In this document: piece after piece, positions 14,192 to 19,874 of the stretch
How positions within the stretch are numbered: position 1 is the stretch's first letter
Layout of the letters: each line of letters begins with the position of its first letter
Assembly (NCBI GenBank): GCA_026713505.1
Contig: JAPOOH010000067.1
Location: 1 to 19,874, forward strand
Direction: 5' to 3'
Source of the DNA: Chloroflexota bacterium
GTDB lineage: Bacteria; Chloroflexota; Dehalococcoidia; Lucifugimonadales; Australimonadaceae
DNA length: 19,874 nucleotides
The notes under the pieces: generated by a model
What the model saw: the letters and a program-made list of their open reading frames with translations, nothing else
Told to the model about the DNA's origin: nothing
Databases searched by the model: none
Position numbers and translations under genes: made by a program

Positions 14192-15997
14192 TCAGTCAGA
14201 CCATGGAAGGATTCGTCGACCGAATATGAAATAGGCGAGCACCAGGGGTGAGAACACCATGAAGGTCAGGAGCCCCACTGCGGCAGCCTGGTTGAGATTA
14301 CCGGTATCCCATACGCTCCAGATGTAAACGGGCATGGTCAGGTTCGTGCGGGACACCAATAGCGCCGCCATGGTCAACTCCCGGTAAGCGAGCAGCGCGA
14401 TCCATAGCCATGCATAGAGCATGGTTGGGGCCATCAGCGGGCGCAGTATCTTCCAGAGCACCAGCAGGGCTCCGAGGCCCGAGACATAACCTGCCTCATC
14501 CAGTTCCCGGTGGACCTGCGTGAATGCCGAGTTGTACATGCGTGTTGCGAAGGGCAGTGTCGTCACGACGTACACCATCAGCACGATGAGCACGGTCCCG
14601 TAGAAGGGCACGAACGCCGGTATGACGAACAGGCCGATCAGGAGCGCCCCGACCGCGAAGATCAGGTTGGGTATGACGTGAGGCAGGAACGAGACCAGGT
14701 CGAATGCCCATGCGCCCCTCATGCGCGACCTCGTGACGATCCATGAAGTCGCGATCCCCGCCAGTGACGCCAGCGTCGGTGTCGCCACGATGAGGATCGC
14801 GCTGTTCTTGATCGCGCCCCAGAAGCCCTTCCATGGGATGTTGGTGTAGTTGTCGGTAGTCATTGCGCCGAACGCGGCGGCTGAGGGGACCATCAGGAAG
14901 GGCAGCACCGAGGCCCAGAGGAGCGTGAGCAAGGGAAGCAGGAGCGAGAGCGTCACCAGGAGAGCTACGTAGCCCCAGGCCGCAAGTTTCCAGCGTCCGA
15001 GCTGTAACCGGGTGGGCCTGTAGTTCCTGCCGGAGATGACCTGGTACTTGTGGCCTTGCCTGATCACCCGCAGATACCACCAGGTCAGGGCAAGCGCGAA
15101 CAGCATCATGCTGAATGCGATGGACCCCACCACGCCATAGTCGGGCAGGGCATCCAGGGGTTGAGTCTTCACGTACATGAACGTGCTCAGTGTGAAGGTC
15201 TTGTTCCCCAGCCCGAGGAACGCCGGGATGTCGAAGGCGGCAAAGCCGATAGCGAATACGTAGATCGAGGCTGCGGCTATGCTGGGCGTGAGGAGTGGCA
15301 ACGAGATCTTTCGGATCCGGGCGATGACTCCCATGCCGTGGACCTGCGCGCCCTCTTCGAGCGCCGGGTCCATGTTCCGGAATGCCGGGGCCATCATGAT
15401 GAACGCGAGAGGAACGAGGCCTATCCCCTGGATGATCCCCATCACTGGCACCGCGCCGACGTTGATCGGCGCTGTCTCGATGGGCAGGACGTCAACCAGC
15501 CATTTGTTCAGAATGCCGATGCGTGGGTGGAGCAGGAACTGCCAACCCATCGCAACGTAGAACCCCGGCACCAGCAACGTAGCTGCCAGCAGGGAGAACA
15601 CGAGGCTCCTGCCCGGAAGGTCGGTGCGCTCAACGATCCATGCGATCGGCATGCCGAAGGCCAGCGCTGTGAGGACAGTAACGCATGCAAACACTGCGGT
15701 GTTGGCCATCGCGCTGCGGAAAAGCGGGTCCCCATACAGCGTTCGGAAATTCTCGAGCGTGAGGCTGCCGAGCTTGCCGTACGCGATCTCATCCTGAAAG
15801 GCAACAGCGACGATCACGATGAGCAGAACGACGATGACGGACAGCGCGAGCAGGCTTATCCCTATGAGGGGCCACTGCCCGCCGTTCCGCCTGTAGAGGC
15901 CGATAAGGGCGCGCGGGAGCGTCCGTGCCTGGAAAGAGGCCGCTATAGCCATTGCGGGTGGTCTGGCCTCGGTAGAGTAAGCATGTCCCGTCTCCAC
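14192..15997 (-). CDS. Fused double ABC permease, FbpB/PotB-PotC type
   Basis: A 601-residue inner-membrane protein carrying both channel halves in one chain, as in iron-type FbpB permeases. After a cytoplasmic N-terminus there is a transmembrane helix at about 45-67, a periplasmic segment (ENFRTLYGDPLFRSAMANT), five more helices with the first EAA loop (EEGAQVHGMGVIARIRKISL, about 217-236), then a linker and a second set of six helices with the second EAA loop (LDEAGYVSGLGALLVLWKIL, about 495-514). The GTG at 15997 and the ATG at 15952 are both possible starts; neither has a clear ribosome binding site. It lies 37 bases (or about 80) after the cysteine hydrolase gene on the same strand. The matching substrate-binding protein is not in the window. 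The substrate is unknown; Fe3+, polyamines, phosphonates and thiamine are family ligands. Confidence 0.9.
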   Translation of the reverse strand: METGHAYSTEARPPAMAIAASFQARTLPRALIGLYRRNGGQWPLIGISLLALSVIVVLLIVIVAVAFQDEIAYGKLGSLTLENFRTLYGDPLFRSAMANTAVFACVTVLTALAFGMPIAWIVERTDLPGRSLVFSLLAATLLVPGFYVAMGWQFLLHPRIGILNKWLVDVLPIETAPINVGAVPVMGIIQGIGLVPLAFIMMAPAFRNMDPALEEGAQVHGMGVIARIRKISLPLLTPSIAAASIYVFAIGFAAFDIPAFLGLGNKTFTLSTFMYVKTQPLDALPDYGVVGSIAFSMMLFALALTWWYLRVIRQGHKYQVISGRNYRPTRLQLGRWKLAAWGYVALLVTLSLLLPLLTLLWASVLPFLMVPSAAAFGAMTTDNYTNIPWKGFWGAIKNSAILIVATPTLASLAGIATSWIVTRSRMRGAWAFDLVSFLPHVIPNLIFAVGALLIGLFVIPAFVPFYGTVLIVLMVYVVTTLPFATRMYNSAFTQVHRELDEAGYVSGLGALLVLWKILRPLMAPTMLYAWLWIALLAYRELTMAALLVSRTNLTMPVYIWSVWDTGNLNQAAAVGLLTFMVFSPLVLAYFIFGRRILPWSD

Positions 15998-16034
15998 CTG
16001 GGAGTGATGGGCCTCGGAGCGCAGCCCTGTGAGA

Positions 16035-16607
16035 CTACTGGAACTCTATGAGCGCAGTCTCGGTGAAATCGATCGGTATCGGGAGCGCCGGCAGGACCGT
16101 GAGCTGGTGCAGGGAGTACTCATGCTCGTACGGGTTCTTGGCGGCCACCCCATCCAGCGGTACGACCACGTGGTACCCGTGGTTCCGTGCCGCCGCGGTG
16201 CACGTGTACAGCACACAGAGATGTGTCGAGGCTCCCACGGCGATGACGTGTTCTATCCCCCGCGCTTCCAGGAGCTTCGCCAGCTCCCCGTTCCGAAGCT
16301 TGTCATAGCCCAGCGGGTAGAGCACCGGCTCTTCTTCGCGCCTTGTCAGCGGTGTGGCCACTGCTCCCATCGGGGTGCCCTCGTCCTGCACCATGATGGT
16401 GTAGGCGACGTAGACGCCCTTGGCGCGGGCCCGGCCCAGCAGGTCGGACACCGGCTCCAACAGGCCGTTGGCCGCCTCTTCCGAGTCGAGGGCGCGCATG
16501 CCGATGTCAAGTACGAGTACCGCGGTGCTGTCGCTTGGCAACGTCACCGGGGTAGCCGATGGTCGGTTCTGTTGGGCTGGGGCAGCCATGCCTTGCTCAC
16601 TCGCCAT
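16035..16607 (-). CDS. Isochorismatase-family cysteine hydrolase
   Basis: A 190-residue cytoplasmic hydrolase of the cysteine hydrolase superfamily, which includes N-carbamoylsarcosine amidohydrolase, nicotinamidase and isochorismatase. The catalytic triad is visible: Asp34 in AVLVLDIGM, Lys103 in GYDKLRNGEL, and Cys131 in GASTHLCVLYT. The usual AxDxQ after the first strand is changed to LDIGMRALD, and the common K...SAF is KLRNG, so it is a divergent member. The ATG at 16607 is chosen because GGAGGT lies 7 bases upstream; an extra 17 codons are open upstream. It starts 2 bases after the zinc-ribbon gene, so it is co-translated with the hyuAB group. N-carbamoyl amide cleavage is the best contextual guess, because HyuA/HyuB enzymes make carbamoyl products from hydantoins. 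Confidence 0.85.
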   Translation of the reverse strand: MASEQGMAAPAQQNRPSATPVTLPSDSTAVLVLDIGMRALDSEEAANGLLEPVSDLLGRARAKGVYVAYTIMVQDEGTPMGAVATPLTRREEEPVLYPLGYDKLRNGELAKLLEARGIEHVIAVGASTHLCVLYTCTAAARNHGYHVVVPLDGVAAKNPYEHEYSLHQLTVLPALPIPIDFTETALIEFQ

Positions 16608-16609
16608 CG

Positions 16610-16858
16610 TTAGACCTCCAGAAAGGTCACGTCCACGAGCGTCCCGCAACCCGGACAATAGCGCTCTTCGAAAGCGATCTTACCGAGCATCAACTGTCTG
16701 TGAGGGCCGGCGGTGGTGGGGGCCGTGACCACGACGCTGCACCCGGTCTTCCAGTCCTCGTCGACGGGGCTCAGTGTCGTGGAACACTTGGCGCAGCGGA
16801 CCCAGGACTGGCCGTTTTCGTCATCCACCACCAGGTTCTCGCGGAGGGGCCGGCTCAT
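16610..16858 (-). CDS. Zinc-ribbon small subunit, acetone carboxylase gamma-like
   Basis: An 82-residue protein with Cys pairs CAKC (22 and 25) and CPGCG (68 and 71), plus Cys40, giving a four-cysteine zinc ribbon. The C-terminal ERYCPGCGTLVDVTFLEV and the opening RPLRENLVVDDE are as in small gamma subunits that accompany HyuA/HyuB-like alpha and beta chains in acetone and acetophenone carboxylases. The ATG at 16858 overlaps the hyuB stop (ATGA), so translation is coupled. It ends 2 bases before the cysteine hydrolase start. In acetone carboxylase the gamma subunit is part of an (alpha-beta-gamma)2 complex. That this protein is a subunit of the neighbouring HyuAB-like enzyme is inferred from family and position. 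Confidence 0.78.
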   Translation of the reverse strand: MSRPLRENLVVDDENGQSWVRCAKCSTTLSPVDEDWKTGCSVVVTAPTTAGPHRQLMLGKIAFEERYCPGCGTLVDVTFLEV

Positions 16859-18690
16859 TTTGCTCCCCCCAGCCTCGTGGCTCGAAGTTCCTGCCGGAGC
16901 TCCTCGGTGGCGGTCCTGTCCACGGTCGTCGGGTCGTCCTCCGCCAGTACCGCTCCGTAGACCGCTCGCGCTGCTTCAGGGGAGATGAATCGGTCGGCCA
17001 GGTCCCGTTCGATCAGCTCCGGGTCGCGGTCGAGTGGGTCCCCGAACCCGCCTCCCTGCCGGAGCATGTAGTAGAGGACGTCGTCCTCCTTCAGATCGAA
17101 GGTGCAGTACCCGAGGACCTCGGGTTCGCCGCTGAGTTCCTCCATGTCCTGGGGGAGTTCGTTCCTGCCCAGGTGCTCGCGCACGTCGGTGTCGTGCATA
17201 TGGACGAGAACGCTGGGTGCGGCCGGGTACCCGCCGAATATGCCGCGCCCGCCGTTCCGGAGCCCCGCAACGCCGAATGCGACGCCGTGCAGCTTCTTCT
17301 CCGGCGCGTTGTAGATGGTGAATGCCATCTCCGCTCCCGCGCCGCCCCTGTACTTCCCCGGTCCCTGGGCGTCCTGTGCGTGCCGCCTGAACAGGAAGAG
17401 CAACGGAGCGTTGGCTTCCATCCACTCGATGTTCGGTGCGATGAGGTACGTGAGGGCCGACGAGTCCACGCCGTCGGCCCCGTCGATCGCGCCGCCGCCG
17501 CTCAGAGCGGGCTGGGCCAGGCTGGAGGCATAGTAGACGCCGTGCTGGTTGATGCCCGCGGTACGGCCCAATCGTCCGCCCAGGCTTGGCGCGATGACTT
17601 CGTGGCGCCACTCCTCGCTCCCCGAGAGCATCTGGATGAGCGCGGAATGCACCAGGAACTTGGCCATGGCGCCTCCGGAGGTCGTGTTCAGGGACACCGG
17701 TGCGGGGTAGGTTACGTTCAGCAGCGTGCCCTCCGGCACCACCATATTGATCGGCTTGAAGAGGCCATGGTTCTTGGGAAGGTCGTAGGCGATGGTGGAG
17801 ACGATGCCGTCGAAGCAGCAACCGAATGTCGCGTGGTAGGGGAGGTTGATCCCTGTCGACGCTTGCTCGCCCGTGCCGGTGAAGTCGAAGAGCAGTTCGT
17901 CCCCGTGCTTCTCCAGCGTCACCATCATCCGCCAGTGGTTCTCGCCGGACTCCACGTCTCCTACTTCGCTCCACTTGCCGTCGGGGATGCCGGAGAGCCT
18001 CCGTCGGAGCACCTGCTCTGAGCCCTTGATCATCTCTGACGAGACCGCCTGCATGAGCTCGCTCCCGAAGCGCGCGTACAGCTCCTGTATCCGCCGCTTC
18101 GCGACGTTGTTCCCCGCTATCTGGCAGTTGATATCCAGGGCGACCATCTGGGGCTGCCTCGTCATGTTGATGATCGAGTCGAAGACGTCCTCGCGGATCT
18201 TGCCCTGGTCGATCAGCTTGATGCCCGGTATGCGGAGGCCCTCCTGCGTGATCTCGGTCGCCGCCGGAGTCTCGCCTCCCGGCGTCATCGCCCCTATGTC
18301 CATGACGTGGACGAACGATGCGCTCCACCCGACCAGTTCGCCCTCGAAGTGGATGGGCGACACGATGTAGACGTCCGACTGGTGGATGGCGGAAACATAG
18401 GGGTCGTTCAGCAGGAAGACGTCGTCGGGGTTGACGTTGTCTTCGCCGAAGCGCTCCAGGATCTTCTTCACCGTGAACCCTGCGCAGGCCACGTGCCAGG
18501 GCATGGATTCGCCCGTCGCCAGGATCTCTCCGTTGGCACGGTAGAGCGACGCCATGTAGTCGTGCATCTGGGTCGTGTTGACGGTCCCTCCCACCAACTC
18601 CAGTGTGGCGCCCATCTCCTTGGCGATCTGATGGAGCCGGTGAGACAGGATCTCTACCGTGACGGGATCAACTGCAGTAGCTTGAGTCAT
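16855..18690 (-). CDS. hyuB: Hydantoinase B / oxoprolinase family protein
   Basis: A 611-residue member of the HyuB family, which pairs with HyuA in ATP-dependent N-methylhydantoinases, 5-oxoprolinases and, with a third subunit, acetone-type carboxylases. Family motifs are present: DPVTVEILSHRLHQIAKEMG at residues 8-27, the FLLNDPYVSAIHQSD region at about 92-106, SFVHVMDIGAMTPGG at about 126-140, and the GGAMAKFL and YRGGAGAEM motifs further on. Length is in the usual 520-770 range, towards the short end. The ATG at 18690 overlaps the hyuA stop codon (ATGA), and its own stop overlaps the gamma-like gene, so these three products are made in a coupled way. Which substrate it acts on cannot be read from the sequence. 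Confidence 0.92.
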   Translation of the reverse strand: MTQATAVDPVTVEILSHRLHQIAKEMGATLELVGGTVNTTQMHDYMASLYRANGEILATGESMPWHVACAGFTVKKILERFGEDNVNPDDVFLLNDPYVSAIHQSDVYIVSPIHFEGELVGWSASFVHVMDIGAMTPGGETPAATEITQEGLRIPGIKLIDQGKIREDVFDSIINMTRQPQMVALDINCQIAGNNVAKRRIQELYARFGSELMQAVSSEMIKGSEQVLRRRLSGIPDGKWSEVGDVESGENHWRMMVTLEKHGDELLFDFTGTGEQASTGINLPYHATFGCCFDGIVSTIAYDLPKNHGLFKPINMVVPEGTLLNVTYPAPVSLNTTSGGAMAKFLVHSALIQMLSGSEEWRHEVIAPSLGGRLGRTAGINQHGVYYASSLAQPALSGGGAIDGADGVDSSALTYLIAPNIEWMEANAPLLFLFRRHAQDAQGPGKYRGGAGAEMAFTIYNAPEKKLHGVAFGVAGLRNGGRGIFGGYPAAPSVLVHMHDTDVREHLGRNELPQDMEELSGEPEVLGYCTFDLKEDDVLYYMLRQGGGFGDPLDRDPELIERDLADRFISPEAARAVYGAVLAEDDPTTVDRTATEELRQELRATRLGGAK

Positions 18691-19874
18691 GGTGCCTCCT
18701 GGCCCGGCCCGGCGCCGATCGCTATCCTCAGGTTAGCGTACTCGTCCAGGACCGCCCGGTCTCCGGGGTTCACAACGACCGTGGTTATCGGCGTCTCGAT
18801 CACGGCCGGGCCCTCGATCGTCCCCCCCGCCGTGAGCTCCGCGTAGTCATAGATGTCGGTGGGGATGAACCCCTTCCGCTCTTCGAAGTACACGTCTCGC
18901 TGACCCTTCCACGCTCCGTCGGCTGCCGGCCCCGGCGTGGCCGCTTCCTCCCGCGCGGATATGCTCTCGATGCGTGGCTTCGGGAGCAGTCCGACTCCCC
19001 GCACACGCAGCGTCGCTATCTCCTGCCCGGCTGCCCGGTACGCCGACCCCTTGCCGTACATCTCTTCATAGGTGTCGTCGAATCGCTGGTACAGCGACTT
19101 CAGGTCCTCCTCGGTGAGCAGCTCTGCCCCGGGAGGGAACGGGACGGTCAACTCGTGGACCTGGTAGCGGTACTTCATCGCTACGCTGCGGATCATCAGG
19201 GTGTCTTCCTGCTTGAACCCGGCATCTGCCAGTTCGGCCCGAACCTTGTCCAGGAGGGGAGCGAACGCATCGTTGATGCGGTCAGTCTCCACCGGCACTT
19301 CCATCCTGTCGGTCGCGCCCTCCTCGTAGACCACGTCGGATGCCACGAGGCCGACTGCGCCGTGGACCGAGGCAGTCGCCGGGACCACCACTTCCCGGAT
19401 GCCGAGCTCGGCTGCGAACCGGCTGGCGTGGACCGGCCCTGCTCCGCCGAACGCGAAGAGGACGTCGTTTCGGGGGTCGTCGCCCCGTCGTATCGTGGCA
19501 TTCCGGATCAGGTCGCTCATCTGGGAGTTGACGATCCGGCTGATGGCGCTCGCTGCTTCGGTCGCGCTCATGCCGAGCGGCCTGGCTATCTTCTCCGAGA
19601 TCGCTTCTTCGGCCGCCGCCCTGTCGAGCCTCATCTGCCCACCCAGGAAGTAGCCGTCGTTCAGGTAGCCGAGGACCAGGTCTGCATCCGTTACCGTGGG
19701 CTCGGTCCCGCCCCGCTGGTAACACACGGGCCCCGGGCTGGCGCCGGCGCCGCGCGGCCCGACTTTCAGCAGTCCCGTGTCCGCGTCGATCCAGGCGATG
19801 CTTCCTCCCCCGGAGCCGATCGACTCAACCCAGATCTTGGGCGACAACAGGCGGTATCGCATGAAGACCGGTGA
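18687..19874 (-). CDS. hyuA: Hydantoinase A / oxoprolinase family protein, C-terminal part (5' end outside window)
   Basis: About 395 C-terminal residues of HyuA (full proteins are about 650-700 aa). HyuA binds ATP with an acetate kinase/Hsp70-like fold and partners HyuB. Seen here are VESIGSGGGSIAWID, GPRGAGASPGPVCYQRGG with PTVTDADLVLGYL (the nucleotide-binding core), FAFGGAGPVHASRFAAELGI, and the C-terminal IEGPAVIETPITTVVVNPGD motif. The frame runs on to the window edge. The TGA at 18687-18689 overlaps the hyuB ATG. It heads the operon within the window, and any promoter, upstream gene or substrate-binding protein gene would lie beyond it. Confidence 0.93.
   Translation of the reverse strand, partial: SPVFMRYRLLSPKIWVESIGSGGGSIAWIDADTGLLKVGPRGAGASPGPVCYQRGGTEPTVTDADLVLGYLNDGYFLGGQMRLDRAAAEEAISEKIARPLGMSATEAASAISRIVNSQMSDLIRNATIRRGDDPRNDVLFAFGGAGPVHASRFAAELGIREVVVPATASVHGAVGLVASDVVYEEGATDRMEVPVETDRINDAFAPLLDKVRAELADAGFKQEDTLMIRSVAMKYRYQVHELTVPFPPGAELLTEEDLKSLYQRFDDTYEEMYGKGSAYRAAGQEIATLRVRGVGLLPKPRIESISAREEAATPGPAADGAWKGQRDVYFEERKGFIPTDIYDYAELTAGGTIEGPAVIETPITTVVVNPGDRAVLDEYANLRIAIGAGPGQEAP

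Noticed and set aside
15050..16051. Plus-strand open frame (333 codons) opposite the double permease
   Set aside because: It is antisense to clear transmembrane segments and is charged and His-rich, as expected of a shadow.
16774..18328. Long open frames on both strands overlapping hyuB
   Set aside because: HyuB matches its family along its full length; the others are Arg/Pro/His-rich shadows.
1..19874. tRNA or rRNA genes, CRISPR arrays, insertion sequences with terminal repeats
   Set aside because: None was seen on reading both strands; the only mobile-element trace is the recombinase remnant at the left edge.

Overview
The window reads as a GC-rich bacterial chromosome segment from a heterotroph that takes up and breaks down small organic compounds. 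A peptide-type ABC importer, a Rieske oxygenase, a metal-dependent amidohydrolase, a HyuA/HyuB pair and a large serine recombinase remnant together resemble Chloroflexota of the SAR202/Dehalococcoidia type. That placement is inferred from gene content and style; no marker gene is present to prove it.

Layout. Positions 1-460 hold the C-terminal end of a large serine recombinase, cut by the window edge, running into sequence that looks like an interrupted gene on the other strand. A lower-GC DUF2231 membrane protein gene follows (460-927, TTG start). Positions 1181-7455 form a complete plus-strand five-gene dipeptide/oligopeptide ABC importer operon: lipoprotein binding protein, two permeases and two ATPases. 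Most genes overlap or nearly touch. The exception is a gap after the binding-protein gene that holds a perfect 8-bp stem-loop. A small secreted Calx-beta protein lies on the minus strand (7554-8027), followed by an AT-rich gap (8028-8412) with an isolated extended -10 promoter motif.

Positions 8413-11601 are a visibly more GC-rich minus-strand block. Read in transcription order it contains a 66-aa protein of unknown function, a Rieske non-haem iron oxygenase, a thioredoxin-fold [2Fe-2S] protein like the C-terminal part of NuoE, and a NuoF-like NADH/FMN/4Fe-4S protein. No other complex I, hydrogenase or formate dehydrogenase subunit lies next to the NuoE/NuoF-like pair. The pair may therefore carry electrons from NADH to the oxygenase.

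A divergent amidohydrolase gene (11868-13061) has a perfect 8-bp stem-loop abutting its ribosome binding site.

Positions 13076-19874 are one tightly packed minus-strand operon: hyuA (cut by the window end), hyuB, a zinc-ribbon protein like the acetone carboxylase gamma subunit, an isochorismatase-family cysteine hydrolase, a fused double ABC permease of the FbpB type and its ATPase. The first four genes are joined by ATGA overlaps or a 2-nt gap. Together they suggest import and ATP-dependent processing of a small molecule. One route that fits is hydantoin or N-methylhydantoin ring opening followed by removal of the carbamoyl group. The gamma-like subunit also leaves an ATP-dependent carboxylase possible.
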